This document shows positions 34,520 to 44,006 of a stretch of DNA of 64,000 nt, one piece after another; position 1 is the first letter of the stretch; the number at the start of each line of letters is the position of its first letter. The position numbers were made by a program, and so were the translations under genes. The stretch lies in NCBI RefSeq assembly GCF_030758295.1, contig NZ_CP132335.1, forward strand, positions 310,001 to 374,000, given 5' to 3'. A model generated the notes under the pieces. That model was not told where the DNA came from. It ran no database searches and worked only from the letters and a program-made list of their open reading frames with translations. Origin of the DNA: Pararhizobium sp. IMCC21322 (GTDB lineage Bacteria > Pseudomonadota > Alphaproteobacteria > Rhizobiales > GCA-2746425).

Positions 34520-35228
34520 ATGTCTGTTGGAAAGGGCCTACGAGATTTCGACCATTATTGTCGAGGAAAAACAATCTGTGCGAAGGCGGTCATTGTTGCA
34601 ACAGGCGTTCAATACAGGCGACTGCCTTTAAAGGATCTGGAGCGCTTCGAGGGCGCGGGCATCTACTATGCTGCGACAGAGATAGAGGCGCGCTATTGCC
34701 GCGATACAGAAGCCATTATTGTCGGTGGTGGAAATTCCGCCGGACAAGCCGCCATGTTCCTCAGCCGTGCCGCCAAACATGTCCACCTGCTCGTGCGCGG
34801 GGCGACACTGGCGGCTTCCATGTCAGACTATCTGTCCAACCGACTTGAGGCAGACCCTGGGATTACCATTCATTATCACAGCGAAATCGCAGAGCTTAAC
34901 GGCGAAGATTACTTGCAATCCGTAGCGGTTTTGGACATGAACAGCGGCAAGACGGAAACCATATCCGCCCGCTCCGTGTTTTTCATGGTTGGAGCTGCGC
35001 CTAATACGGATTGGCTGTCCAATATTGTCGATCTGGACAAACGCGGCTTTGTGAAAACCGGAGAGGCATGCGGTGAAGCGTCCCCGTACGCAGCGTCGTT
35101 TCCTGGCATCGTATCCTGGCATCTTTGCCGTAGGAGATGTGCGCGCAGGATCGGTAAAACGCGTCGCCTCAAGCGTTGGAGAAGGATCAGTCGTCATCTC
35201 GAAGGTCTGGGAATTTGTAAATAAATGA
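34520..35228 (+). pseudogene. Decayed thioredoxin reductase-like flavoprotein gene
   Basis: This is the C-terminal two thirds of a pyridine-nucleotide-disulfide oxidoreductase. ATGVQYRRLP, YYAATEIEA, and the NAD(P) motif IIVGGGNSAGQAA are present. The N-terminal FAD Rossmann fold and the CxxC active site are absent, and the first codons are unrelated sequence. Near the end a 13-base tandem duplication (35101-35126) shifts the reading frame. Without it the protein would continue PGIFAVGDVRAGSVKRVASS and end at 35228, whereas the shifted frame stops at 35224 after unrelated residues. The gene is therefore doubly broken. Confidence 0.85.
35101..35126 (+). repeat. 13-bp tandem duplication causing the frameshift
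   Basis: TCCTGGCATC occurs twice, 13 bases apart (35101-35110 and 35114-35123). Removing one 13-base unit restores the conserved FAD-binding ending GIFAVGDVRAG. This looks like a replication-slippage event in an already degrading gene. Confidence 0.8.
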
Positions 35229-35308
35229 TGTCAAAACCGCAGAGTTCTGGCATTCCCACTAATCGGTATACCGGTGGAGCATAATAATAAGCCGTCTTAG
35301 TAAATTCA

Positions 35309-36028
35309 TCAGACAGGTGTGGTTTCTGTCGCTGCGGCAATGGTTTTTAAATCATTAGCATAGTTTGAAACCGCCTCAACGCCGTTCGGGGTCAAAGCAT
35401 AAATGCCGGTTGAAACACGTTCAAACCAGCCATAATGATCATCTGCCATGATATTTCTTGCCCGATTCACCCCGGACTGCGCGGCAACGTTTGCAGCCTT
35501 CATAGGGCCATTGGCGGACAGGATGGACAGGCAGCGCAATGCATCCTGCCGATAGGCCGTCACCAGGCCCTTACGGGTAGCCCCGCCTTCATTGGGATCG
35601 CCAACCCGTTTTGCAAACTCTCTCAGCAGACGCGCTTTACGAGCCTTCGATCCGCGGGGCCTGTAGGGCGCTGGATCAAGATGTATCTCAACAAACAAAT
35701 CCTTCAGCCGGACCGTAATAAGACCCAGACCCAGGCGCCGGCACAGGGCTTTGTTGTTTTGCAGCATCTTTAAAAACATCCGGCCGGTGCTGCGCGGCAC
35801 AGCCACATAGACAGCATCGGTCATCGATTGCCGCTCAATGGCCTGATGAAACAGGTTCAGGGAAAAGCCCGTTTTCAACTCAACAATGACAGGGACTTCC
35901 GAACCGCGCACACCGACCACATCAGCCGCGCCGATCTCTCCCTTGACGTCATAGCCCTGATTTTCAAGAAAGGCCTTGATCGGAGGATAGAGTTCCGTTT
36001 CTTTTGGCTTTGGTTTTGACTTGGCCAT
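35309..36028 (-). CDS. DUF2161 family protein with PD-(D/E)XK nuclease-like core
   Basis: A 239-residue protein. Its N-terminal half resembles a PD-(D/E)XK phosphodiesterase: Glu31, Asp36 (EIGAADVVG), then Glu50 and Lys52 in VIVELKTGFSLNLF, the usual metal-binding ExK strand. The C-terminal part (about 150-220) looks like a winged helix. No partner methylase is present, so a restriction role is not indicated. The start is the ATG at 36028; a GTG at 36040 is possible. It follows DUF3052 on the same strand after 48 bp. Confidence 0.82.
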   Translation of the reverse strand: MAKSKPKPKETELYPPIKAFLENQGYDVKGEIGAADVVGVRGSEVPVIVELKTGFSLNLFHQAIERQSMTDAVYVAVPRSTGRMFLKMLQNNKALCRRLGLGLITVRLKDLFVEIHLDPAPYRPRGSKARKARLLREFAKRVGDPNEGGATRKGLVTAYRQDALRCLSILSANGPMKAANVAAQSGVNRARNIMADDHYGWFERVSTGIYALTPNGVEAVSNYANDLKTIAAATETTPV

Positions 36029-36076
36029 CAGATCGGGCACCGCTTCATAAAGTTTGTCATCCGGTGACGGCCCGCA

Positions 36077-36481
36077 TCACCGCAATTCCTTGCGGATTAC
36101 AAGTTTCAGTCCTGACCAGATATCGTCGACAGCGCAGACCTTCACATCAACCAGACCGGATGGCAGACAGACGGAGCGAATGGTATCTTCCGTTATGTCG
36201 GTTGGAACCTTTGAGGCTTTCTTGGGCCAGGAAACCCAGATCATTCCATTGGATTTGATCGATCTCTGGCACGCAGGCAAACGCGCCTGTAGCTCAACCT
36301 TTGACTTTGTGAACAAATGGACGAAATCGCACCCGGTGCTGAGACTATCAAGCCAGTCTGGTGCCAGGGCGTCCGGTCCCAGCATAGTCAGGTAATTATC
36401 GGGTGCATTGAGACACACCGCTTTCATATCGGGTTTCAGGCCGAGCTTCTTGAAAAGAGGTGTTTTTGAATATCCAGCCAT
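36077..36481 (-). CDS. DUF3052 family protein
   Basis: A 134-residue protein that matches the DUF3052 pattern in GYSKTPLFKKLGLK, then the short stretch WLDSLSTGCDFVHLFTK and later GMIWVSWPKKASKVPTDITE. The biochemical function is unknown. It sits between a GNAT gene and a DUF2161 gene in a same-strand run with an 11-bp gap upstream. The ATG at 36481 was chosen over a TTG six bases earlier. Confidence 0.78.
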   Translation of the reverse strand: MAGYSKTPLFKKLGLKPDMKAVCLNAPDNYLTMLGPDALAPDWLDSLSTGCDFVHLFTKSKVELQARLPACQRSIKSNGMIWVSWPKKASKVPTDITEDTIRSVCLPSGLVDVKVCAVDDIWSGLKLVIRKELR

Positions 36482-36492
36482 TGGCAATCCAT

Positions 36493-37038
36493 TCAGCTTT
36501 CAGCAGGCGTCCTTGCGCCCTCACCCAGAAATCGTTGCATCAAAACAGTATCGAGCCAACGATTTCGTTTCCAGCCAACATCCCGAAACACGCCTGTATG
36601 TTCAAAGCCAAGCCGCTGGTGCAAGGCAATTGAGGCTTTATGCTGACTATCGCCAATCACGGCGATCATTTGCCGAAAGCCCTTATTGGTCGCGTCTTCA
36701 ATGACACGGGACAAAAGCGCCCGCCCAATGCCAAGACCCTGGGCCTCGGTCGCGATGTAAATCGAATCCTCTACGGTAAACCGATAGGCTGGGCGTGCCC
36801 GATAGAGGCTGGCATAGGCATAACCCAGCAAATTTCCAGTCAAATCCTTGGCGACAAAATAGGGGAAATCATGATCTACCAGCGCATGATAGCGCTGGGT
36901 CATTTCTGTCAGATCCGGTGGTGTCAGCTCAAAGGATGCGGTGCCGGTCAGAACAGCGTGCTCATAGATGGCATGGATGAACGGCAAATCCGTGGACTGA
37001 GGTAATAGGATCTCAAAGGCTGGGGAGGTCTTTGTCAT
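36493..37038 (-). CDS. Phosphinothricin-acetyltransferase-like GNAT
   Basis: A 181-residue acetyltransferase resembling the Pat/Bar group. It has AIYEHAVLTGTASFELTPP at the N-terminus, the acetyl-CoA site EAQGLGIGRALLSRVIE, and the ending DVGWKRNRWLDTVLMQRFL. Members acetylate phosphinothricin or methionine sulfone and similar compounds, and environmental ones usually detoxify metabolites. It heads the run with DUF3052 and DUF2161. Confidence 0.88.
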   Translation of the reverse strand: MTKTSPAFEILLPQSTDLPFIHAIYEHAVLTGTASFELTPPDLTEMTQRYHALVDHDFPYFVAKDLTGNLLGYAYASLYRARPAYRFTVEDSIYIATEAQGLGIGRALLSRVIEDATNKGFRQMIAVIGDSQHKASIALHQRLGFEHTGVFRDVGWKRNRWLDTVLMQRFLGEGARTPAES

Positions 37039-37060
37039 ATGACGGGTTTCGTATCCGAAT

Positions 37061-37090
37061 CAAAAAGCGCGGCCCAATGGACCGCGCTTT
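37061..37090 (-). terminator. Rho-independent terminator of the BI-1 gene
   Basis: On the minus strand, AAAGCGCGG and CCGCGCTTT form a 9-bp stem around a 9-nt loop (37064-37090), followed by a short run of T. It lies 27 bp past the Bax-inhibitor-1 stop codon at 37117. Confidence 0.75.
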
Positions 37091-37116
37091 AAGTTTATTC
37101 AAATATCCGCAGAATG

Positions 37117-37890
37117 TTAATTGCGATTGCCGAACAGGTGCAACAACATGATGAAGAGATTGACGAAGTCGAGATAGAGCTTCAAAGCACCCATGATCGC
37201 TTTGCGACCAGAGGCCGTGCCATCATCATTAACATCATACATGTTCTTGATCTGCTGCGTGTCATAGGCGGTGAGGCCAGCAAACACCAGAACACCGATC
37301 ACCGAAATGGCGAATTGCAGCGCGCTTGAACCAAGGAAGATATTCACGATCGACGCAAGGATAATGCCGATCAGGCCCATCATCAGGAATGAACCCCAGC
37401 CGGACAGATCCTTTTTGGTGGTATAACCATAAAGGCTAAGTCCCAGGAAGGACGCCGAAGTGACAAAGAACACCTGCGTGATGCTCTCAGGCGTGTAGAT
37501 GACGAAAATTGAAGACAGTGAAACGCCCATCAAGGCCGCATAAGCCCAAAATGTGGTTTGTGCTGCGCTCACACTCATGGTCGGAACCTTGGCAATCAGA
37601 AAGAACACCAGGCCCAAAGGTGCCAGCATCACGACCCAACGCAAAGGTGATGTGAACAGCATCACACCGAAATCGGTCAGCATCTTGCCATTCGGCAATT
37701 GTGCAGCAGCAGCGGATGCATCACCCGTCGTTGCCAGATTGGCAAACATCAGGGCAGCAACGCCTGTCAGCGCAAGGCCGATGGCCATGTAATTATAGAC
37801 TTTGAGCATGTAGGCGCGGAGGCCTTCATCAATATCCGCCTGCGATTGAACGCCTGCCTGCCCAATTGTACGACGATTTAGATCAGCCAT
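37117..37890 (-). CDS. Bax inhibitor-1 family membrane protein
   Basis: A 257-residue protein with seven hydrophobic segments of the BI-1/YccA family, which has been linked to calcium leak and protease control. The N-terminus reads MADLNRRTIGQAG. The family core includes FVTSASFLGLSLYGYTTKKD and GLTAYDTQQIKNMYD with the conserved Asp pair. The start at 37890 has GAGGATAT upstream. A terminator follows. It stands alone. Confidence 0.93.
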   Translation of the reverse strand: MADLNRRTIGQAGVQSQADIDEGLRAYMLKVYNYMAIGLALTGVAALMFANLATTGDASAAAAQLPNGKMLTDFGVMLFTSPLRWVVMLAPLGLVFFLIAKVPTMSVSAAQTTFWAYAALMGVSLSSIFVIYTPESITQVFFVTSASFLGLSLYGYTTKKDLSGWGSFLMMGLIGIILASIVNIFLGSSALQFAISVIGVLVFAGLTAYDTQQIKNMYDVNDDGTASGRKAIMGALKLYLDFVNLFIMLLHLFGNRN

Positions 37891-38085
37891 TATATCCTCA
37901 TAAAAACAAATCAAGGGATGGGAGGAGCAACCCCGGGTAAAACTCATTTTCAATATGGTGTCATTTCACCACAAGGACAAGGGTTTACCGACGGAATCCT
38001 GATTCAATTGGGCGCCGCCACAATTCAGCGTTAAGAAGCTGTTTGATTGCAGGAATCCAAATTGACCGATGCCAACAGGCGAGGA

Positions 38086-38982
38086 TCAGCTTCTCAATTT
38101 TGCCGTAATGAAATCGAGCTGATCAAGTGTTTTGTATTTGACGCGCAATTCACCGGTTCCATTTGGCTTATGCCTCAGATCAACCAGCAAGCCCAGAACC
38201 TCGGACAGACTGTTTTCAAGCGCCTGCGTATCTGCATCCTTCACAAGGGCAGAAGCGGTCGATTGCGATGAACCGGAGCCTTTTTGGCCCTCACCAGCAC
38301 TGCGTGCCAGGGTTTCGGCGGCACGGACACTCATATGGCCATCAACAATCTGGCTGGCAAGCGCCGCAGGATCATCTGCCGCGACCAGTATTTTGGCGTG
38401 GCCAGCTGTCAATTCACCATCCTGAAGCAATTTTTGCACACCATCAGGCAATTTCAGAAGGCGCAATGTATTGGCAACGTGACTGCGGCTTTTGCCAATG
38501 ACGGTGGCAAGGTCTTGCTGGGTGTAGTCGAACCCGTCCAGTAATTGCTGGTAGCCGCGCGCTTCCTCAATGGGGTTGAGGTCAGAGCGCTGAACGTTCT
38601 CGACAATTGCAAGTTCCAGAGCTTCCTTGTCGCTAACTGCCTGTATTAAAACAGGTATTTCATGCAATCCTGCCGCCTGAGCAGCACGCCAGCGACGCTC
38701 ACCGGCGATGATTTCATAGCGATTATCGCTGATCGGCTTTCCCGGTTGAGGCCGTACAAGGATGGGCTGAACGATTCCCTTTTCACGCACGGACCGGGTC
38801 AGATCTTCCAGATCATCAGCCGCAAAGCTACGCCTTGGATTATTTGGATTGGGGGTGACAAATTCAATCGGCACCCGGCGCTGCGACCGAGCGCGTTCAA
38901 CCGCTTCCGCATCTGTGTCCACATCTCCCAGCAATGCTGCAAGACCACGACCGAGCCGCTTTTTGGAAATATCGTCCGCCAT
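38086..38982 (-). CDS. parB: Chromosome partitioning protein ParB
   Basis: A 298-residue CTP-dependent centromere clamp. GLGRGLAALLGD is near the N-terminus, the CTP-binding box reads IIAGERRWRAAQAAGL, and the helix-turn-helix includes YTQQDLATVIGKSRSHV. The C-terminal dimerisation domain follows. It loads at parS sites, of which two perfect copies and one near-perfect copy lie within this window. The start is 19 bp from the end of parA, in the order parA-parB. A start further upstream would add 22 residues and is not needed. Confidence 0.97.
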   Translation of the reverse strand: MADDISKKRLGRGLAALLGDVDTDAEAVERARSQRRVPIEFVTPNPNNPRRSFAADDLEDLTRSVREKGIVQPILVRPQPGKPISDNRYEIIAGERRWRAAQAAGLHEIPVLIQAVSDKEALELAIVENVQRSDLNPIEEARGYQQLLDGFDYTQQDLATVIGKSRSHVANTLRLLKLPDGVQKLLQDGELTAGHAKILVAADDPAALASQIVDGHMSVRAAETLARSAGEGQKGSGSSQSTASALVKDADTQALENSLSEVLGLLVDLRHKPNGTGELRVKYKTLDQLDFITAKLRS

Positions 38983-39001
38983 GATAAGGGCTCTTTTGCT
39001 T

Positions 39002-39868
39002 TTAGGCCGCACGCAGGGTGCGCTCACGTTGAATGATTTCTGAAGCAAGCTTCATATAGGCCTGACTGCCACGACATTTCAGGTCATATAACAGGACCGG
39101 CTTGCCATAGGAAGGCGCTTCGGACACCCGCACATTGCGCGGAATAACCGTCTTGTAAACCTTGCTGCCCATATGGGCACGCACGTCTTGCGCCACCTGA
39201 TGCGATAGATTGTTGCGGTCATCCACCATGGTCAGCACAACACCATGAATTGAAAGACCCGGGTTCAAGGTTCGCCGCACCTGCTCGACAGTTGTCAGCA
39301 GCTGGCTCAAACCCTCCAGAGCAAAGAATTCGCATTGCAGCGGCACCAGAATGGCATCAGCAGCCGTCATGGCGTTGATGGTCAGCAGGTTCAGCGAGGG
39401 CGGGCAATCCACCAGAACATAGGTGTAAGGCTCACCAGCATCACCGATAGCAAGCTTAAGATCATCAATGGCGCTGCGCAGCCTGTGGGTCCGATCCGGC
39501 ATTTGTGCAATTTCCAACTCAAGACCCAGAAGATCCAGGGTTGAGGGCGCGACATCCAGACGCGGCACTGACGTATGCATGGCAGCTTCCGCCATAGTTA
39601 CGTCGCCACACAAAACATCATAAGTTGAGCTTTTACGGGTTTTGCGATCAATGCCCAGACCTGTGCTGGCATTCCCCTGCGGGTCAAGATCAACGATCAA
39701 CACGCGCTCGCCTATGGCGGCCAGCGCTGTTCCCAGATTAATGGCTGTCGTGGTTTTACCCACGCCACCCTTCTGATTTGCAAGGGCAAGCACCCGCGGG
39801 CGCGCCTGTGGCGCATCCGGAGTCACCGGGGCAGAGTCGTCTTTTGCGGCTTGTTGGTCGATCAACAC
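39002..39868 (-). CDS. parA: Chromosome partitioning ATPase ParA
   Basis: A 288-residue Walker-type ATPase that binds DNA non-specifically and moves ParB-parS complexes. The deviant Walker A is NQKGGVGKTTTAINL, followed by LIVDLDPQGNAS and LVDCPPSLNLLT. The start is a GTG at 39868 behind GGATGAG. It precedes parB and follows rsmG, the standard alphaproteobacterial order. Confidence 0.97.
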   Translation of the reverse strand: MLIDQQAAKDDSAPVTPDAPQARPRVLALANQKGGVGKTTTAINLGTALAAIGERVLIVDLDPQGNASTGLGIDRKTRKSSTYDVLCGDVTMAEAAMHTSVPRLDVAPSTLDLLGLELEIAQMPDRTHRLRSAIDDLKLAIGDAGEPYTYVLVDCPPSLNLLTINAMTAADAILVPLQCEFFALEGLSQLLTTVEQVRRTLNPGLSIHGVVLTMVDDRNNLSHQVAQDVRAHMGSKVYKTVIPRNVRVSEAPSYGKPVLLYDLKCRGSQAYMKLASEIIQRERTLRAA

Positions 39869-39927
39869 GATATCTCATCCAAAATAGAAGCAAATGCATG
39901 TCAACTGTATCAGGCCACTCGGTCGAT

Positions 39928-40584
39928 CTACGTGTGTAAACGCAACCCCGAAAGGGCAAGAATCACACTGCGATTATCCAGCTGACTTTTGTGTTGTATC
40001 ACATCGAAATCACAATATTTAGATGCTTTTTCAATTTCAGACGCAAAATCTTGTCCCTTGTGGACAAGTGCGACTGTTTTTGGCTGCATCAAAGGGACCA
40101 TCATTTCGGTCAGTTTTTCCAGCGGTGCCAGCGCTCTTGCCGTGATATAATCCGGGCTATGAGGCAGATCCGCAATCGATACGGATTCGATTCGATTATT
40201 CAGGATGGTCACAGGCACATTTGTTTCACGTGAAACAGCCCGCAGGAAGGCGCATTTACGACCATTCGCCTCGACCAGCGTGACTGATCCGTCTTGCAAG
40301 TTTTCTGTGGATTCAGATCTGCCCAACGCAATCACCAGCCCCGGAAGACCTGCGCCACTGCCCAAATCAACCCAATGACCGTCCGCACGGCCAAGCTGTA
40401 ACAGCTGATAGCAGTCAAACACATGCCGCGACCAGAATTGATCCAAAGTTGTGTTTGAGACCAGGTTTTTCGCGCGCTGCCAGTGTCTCAAAAGATCTGC
40501 AAAGACCTCCAGCCGCTCCATGACGACAGGGGAAACGGCATAATGGCGTTGAAACCGCTCGCGGTCTGCTTCCAGGAAAGACAT
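39928..40584 (-). CDS. rsmG: 16S rRNA (guanine-N7)-methyltransferase RsmG
   Basis: A 218-residue enzyme that methylates G527 of 16S rRNA. The SAM-binding motif is WVDLGSGAGLPGLVIA and the domain has SVTLVEANGRKCAFLR and YITARALAPL. A perfect parS site (40222-40237) is inside the coding region. It follows mnmG by 27 bp. Mutants in this gene give low-level streptomycin resistance in known species. Confidence 0.97.
   Translation of the reverse strand: MSFLEADRERFQRHYAVSPVVMERLEVFADLLRHWQRAKNLVSNTTLDQFWSRHVFDCYQLLQLGRADGHWVDLGSGAGLPGLVIALGRSESTENLQDGSVTLVEANGRKCAFLRAVSRETNVPVTILNNRIESVSIADLPHSPDYITARALAPLEKLTEMMVPLMQPKTVALVHKGQDFASEIEKASKYCDFDVIQHKSQLDNRSVILALSGLRLHT
40222..40237. other. parS centromere site (within rsmG)
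   Basis: TGTTTCACGTGAAACA is the exact 16-bp palindrome bound by ParB in most bacteria. It overlaps the rsmG reading frame without breaking it. Confidence 0.95.
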
Positions 40585-40611
40585 TATCTACTGCGACCAA
40601 TCATAAAATAA

Positions 40612-42465
40612 TCAAGCCGCGTTGCCACGTCGTTTGACATAGGCCAACAACAGGGTGATAGCCGCCGGCGTCACCCCTTCAACACGCGAAGCCTGCCCCA
40701 AGGTTGCCGGTTTTGCTGCTGTCAGCTTTTGACAGACTTCATTGGAAATGCCCGGCAATGTGCTGAAATCCAGATCCATCGGCAGTGCGATCTGTTCATC
40801 CCGCTTGAAGGCCTGAATGTCAGCGCGCTGTCGGTCCAGATAGACCGCATATTGCGCTTCCGTCTCAAGTTGCTGCTTCAATCGGGCGCTGAAATCGGAA
40901 ATCTGTGGCCAGAACGGCGCGAGCGCGTCAAGTGAAACGGTGGGATAGGACAGCAAACCAAACAAATCCCGGCGCCGCCCATCCTGATTAACCTTAATTC
41001 CTGCACCGGCCAATGCAGTGGGCAACACCTCAACCGCCTTTGCATGCGCGACCACCGACGCAAATTCCGCCTGCCATTCACTGAATCGCTCCCAGCGTCT
41101 GGAACCAACAATGCCACAGGCGTGGCCTTTTGCCGTCAGACGAAGGTCCGCATTGTCAGCGCGAAGAGAAAGACGATACTCGGCGCGGGAGGTAAACATG
41201 CGATACGGCTCGGTGACGCCTCTGGTGGTCAGATCATCCGTCATGACGCCAAGATAGGCCTCGGACCGATCAAAAATGATCTCATCCGAACCACCGGCAC
41301 GCCTTGCTGCATTCATTCCGGCAATAAGACCCTGTCCGCCTGCCTCTTCATACCCGGTGGTCCCATTAATCTGCCCAGCCAGATACAGCCCGGGCAACGC
41401 AATGGTCTCAAGCGTCGGCTTCAACTCACGTGGATCCACATGGTCATATTCAATCGCGTAACCATATTGCAGGATTTCCACTTTTTCCAAGCCCGGAATA
41501 CTGCGCACATACAGATCCTGCACATCGCGGGGCAGGCTGGTGGAAATACCGTTCGGATAGATCGTATGGTCATTCAGACCTTCCGGCTCCAGGAAAATCT
41601 GATGATGATCCCGATCTGCGAAGCGAACGACCTTATCTTCAATAGAGGGGCAATAACGTGGGCCAACACCTGAGATATTTCCGGAATACATGGCTGATTT
41701 GGTCAGATTATCCGCAATGATCTTATGGGTTTCGGCAGTGGTCCGTGTCAGATGACAGGGCACCTGCGGTGTTGTGATCCGATCATTCAGAAATGAAAAC
41801 GGAACCGGAATATCATCGCCAGGCTGCTCCTGCACCTGGCTCCAGTCAATCGTCCGACCATCCAGACGCGGCGGAGTTCCTGTCTTCAAACGCCCCAGTT
41901 TGAACCCGTGGGACAGAAAGGAATGCGCCAGGCCGACAGACGGGGCTTCACCAACACGGCCAGCCTCAATCCGCTCATCACCCATATGAATGAGCCCGCG
42001 CAAGAATGTGCCTGTTGTAATGACAAGGGCCCCACAGTGCAGCGTTTCGCCAGAAGCCAGTTGCAGCCCGCAAATTCCAGAATCATCCGTCAGGATAGCC
42101 TCAGCAGACCCCTCAACCACGGTCAAACCGGATTGCGCCGAGATTTCACGCTGCATGCCAACTTTGTAAAGCGCCCGATCGATCTGCGCCCTTGGTCCCT
42201 GAACAGCCGGACCCTTACGTTGGTTCAGCATTCGGAACTGAATACCCGCCTCATCCGCAACACGGCCCATGAGCCCGTCAAGAGCGTCAATCTCACGTAC
42301 AAGGTGTCCTTTGCCCAGGCCGCCAATTGCGGGGTTACAGGACATCGCGCCAATTGTATCAAAGGAATGTGTCACAAGGGCTGTATCGGCTCCGAATCGA
42401 GCAGAAGCTGCCGCTGCTTCACAGCCGGCATGGCCGCCGCCAATTACAATAACATCAAAGCGCAT
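40612..42465 (-). CDS. mnmG: tRNA uridine-5-carboxymethylaminomethyl modification enzyme MnmG
   Basis: A 617-residue FAD protein that works with MnmE on the wobble uridine of certain tRNAs. It opens with the dinucleotide motif [31 protein letters not shown] and [11 protein letters not shown] follow. The C-terminal domain ends with [10 protein letters not shown]. The ATG at 42465 was chosen; a GTG 12 bases upstream is possible. It lies between mnmE and rsmG in the usual order. Confidence 0.97.
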   Translation of the reverse strand: MRFDVIVIGGGHAGCEAAAASARFGADTALVTHSFDTIGAMSCNPAIGGLGKGHLVREIDALDGLMGRVADEAGIQFRMLNQRKGPAVQGPRAQIDRALYKVGMQREISAQSGLTVVEGSAEAILTDDSGICGLQLASGETLHCGALVITTGTFLRGLIHMGDERIEAGRVGEAPSVGLAHSFLSHGFKLGRLKTGTPPRLDGRTIDWSQVQEQPGDDIPVPFSFLNDRITTPQVPCHLTRTTAETHKIIADNLTKSAMYSGNISGVGPRYCPSIEDKVVRFADRDHHQIFLEPEGLNDHTIYPNGISTSLPRDVQDLYVRSIPGLEKVEILQYGYAIEYDHVDPRELKPTLETIALPGLYLAGQINGTTGYEEAGGQGLIAGMNAARRAGGSDEIIFDRSEAYLGVMTDDLTTRGVTEPYRMFTSRAEYRLSLRADNADLRLTAKGHACGIVGSRRWERFSEWQAEFASVVAHAKAVEVLPTALAGAGIKVNQDGRRRDLFGLLSYPTVSLDALAPFWPQISDFSARLKQQLETEAQYAVYLDRQRADIQAFKRDEQIALPMDLDFSTLPGISNEVCQKLTAAKPATLGQASRVEGVTPAAITLLLAYVKRRGNAA

Positions 42466-42555
42466 GTTTACAGTCACTCTTGCAAATCATCTCGGTGGTC
42501 TGATTGACCATCACGAAGAATAGGGACCCATAGGCAATCGCCGCAAATCCGGCGT

Positions 42556-43926
42556 TTATTTGCCAATACAGAATTCAGAAAAGATATGGCCGAGAATGTC
42601 TTCAACGTCAATGCGGCCTAGGATCTGGCCGAGGGAATCGGAAGCCGTCCTGAGATATTCGACACGAATTTCCAACGGCAGTTGATCATCGCCTGCAGAC
42701 TGCAAGGATGTAACGCAGCGTTCTAATGCAAGCCGGTGCCGCGCCCGCGTGATAAGGGGACTTGTCGTAACATCGCTTTGCCCGGTGATAGGTACGGAGC
42801 CGAATCGAGCCAGTTCTGACATGAGCTTATCAAGCCCCGACCCATCTCTAACCGAGACGTCAATATCAGTGTCGCCCGAAGGAGTCCCACCAGCATCACT
42901 GTCTGGCAGAAGATCACATTTCGTGCGTACTTTTAGGATTGAAGGAAAATCGCCCTCATCGGAATCCCGAAAAGCGACATGGAAGCCCGGTTGATCGGCC
43001 GGACAAAGCGACAGGATCAGGTCTGCACTCCGCGCTGCCTCTTCTGCGCGGCGCATACCCTCGATCTCCACAACATCATAACTGTCCCGCAGGCCGGCAG
43101 TGTCGGATATGTTTATCAATTGGTCGTTGAGGTTCAGGGAAACGGACAAGACATCACGCGTTGTGCCAGGTACATCCGTGACAATGGCAACATCGCGTTG
43201 TGCCAGCGCATTCAAAAGGCTGCTTTTGCCCGCATTGGGCAACCCAACCAAAACAACACGCAATCCGTTCCGGATAATTTCGCCCCGACGCCCATCATTC
43301 AAATGGGATTCGATCTGGCGCGAAAGGGAAAGCGCATCACCTGACACGAATTCCGCGACTGAACCGGGAACATCTTCCTCATCGGAGAAATCGAAATCTG
43401 CTTCTACAGCGGCTCTGAGAGACAGTAATGCTTGTCGCCATCCATCATACAGCATCCGCAATGATCCGGTATACTGGTTCAGCGCCTGCCGTCGTTGGGC
43501 TTCTGTCTGTGCCGCCAGAAGGTCGCCAAGACCTTCAACTTCGGTGAGGTCCATACGACCGTTTTCAAAAGCGCGCCTGGTAAACTCACCAGCCTCGGCC
43601 ATGCGCCAGTTTCGCAGCGTACCAAGTTGCTGGAAAACAGCGTCCAGCACGGCTGCACTGCCATGGAGATGGAATTCGACAACATCTTCACCGGTGAAGC
43701 TGGCAGGTCCTGGAAACCAGAACACAAGCCCCTGATCCAATGGTCTGCCGTCTGCATCGGTCAGGACGGAGAGCTGCGCGTGTCTGGGCTCGGGTTGTTT
43801 CACGTGAAACACGTCCAAAGCCGAGCGCGCATCCCGTCCGCTGACACGCACAACGGCCACTCCGCTTGGGGTCTGGCCACTGGCAAGCGCAAATATTGTT
43901 TCTGTGAACAGGGCTGGTGTATTCAT
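42556..43926 (-). CDS. mnmE: tRNA modification GTPase MnmE
   Basis: A 456-residue GTPase partner of MnmG. It has the N-terminal folate-binding-like domain. The G domain carries GLPNAGKSSLLNAL, TDVPGTTRD, and DTAGLRDSYD for G3. It ends in CIGK, the expected Cys-containing C-terminus. A perfect parS site (43796-43811) lies in the N-terminal coding part. The ATG at 43926 follows GGATGAG. It is 80 bp from rho. Confidence 0.97.
   Translation of the reverse strand: MNTPALFTETIFALASGQTPSGVAVVRVSGRDARSALDVFHVKQPEPRHAQLSVLTDADGRPLDQGLVFWFPGPASFTGEDVVEFHLHGSAAVLDAVFQQLGTLRNWRMAEAGEFTRRAFENGRMDLTEVEGLGDLLAAQTEAQRRQALNQYTGSLRMLYDGWRQALLSLRAAVEADFDFSDEEDVPGSVAEFVSGDALSLSRQIESHLNDGRRGEIIRNGLRVVLVGLPNAGKSSLLNALAQRDVAIVTDVPGTTRDVLSVSLNLNDQLINISDTAGLRDSYDVVEIEGMRRAEEAARSADLILSLCPADQPGFHVAFRDSDEGDFPSILKVRTKCDLLPDSDAGGTPSGDTDIDVSVRDGSGLDKLMSELARFGSVPITGQSDVTTSPLITRARHRLALERCVTSLQSAGDDQLPLEIRVEYLRTASDSLGQILGRIDVEDILGHIFSEFCIGK
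43796..43811. other. parS centromere site (within mnmE)
   Basis: A second exact copy of TGTTTCACGTGAAACA, about 3.6 kb from the first, inside the mnmE coding sequence. Confidence 0.95.
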
Positions 43927-44006
43927 CGTCTCATCCAACCGTCAATCCCAGGTCCATCATTAAAGGTTACGGATACGAATCGAACCCTTTGGAGTGTGGT
44001 TTGGGA

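Noticed and set aside
35309-36028. Restriction endonuclease
   Set aside because: Nuclease-like core only; no methyltransferase or specificity subunit nearby and the family is widespread.
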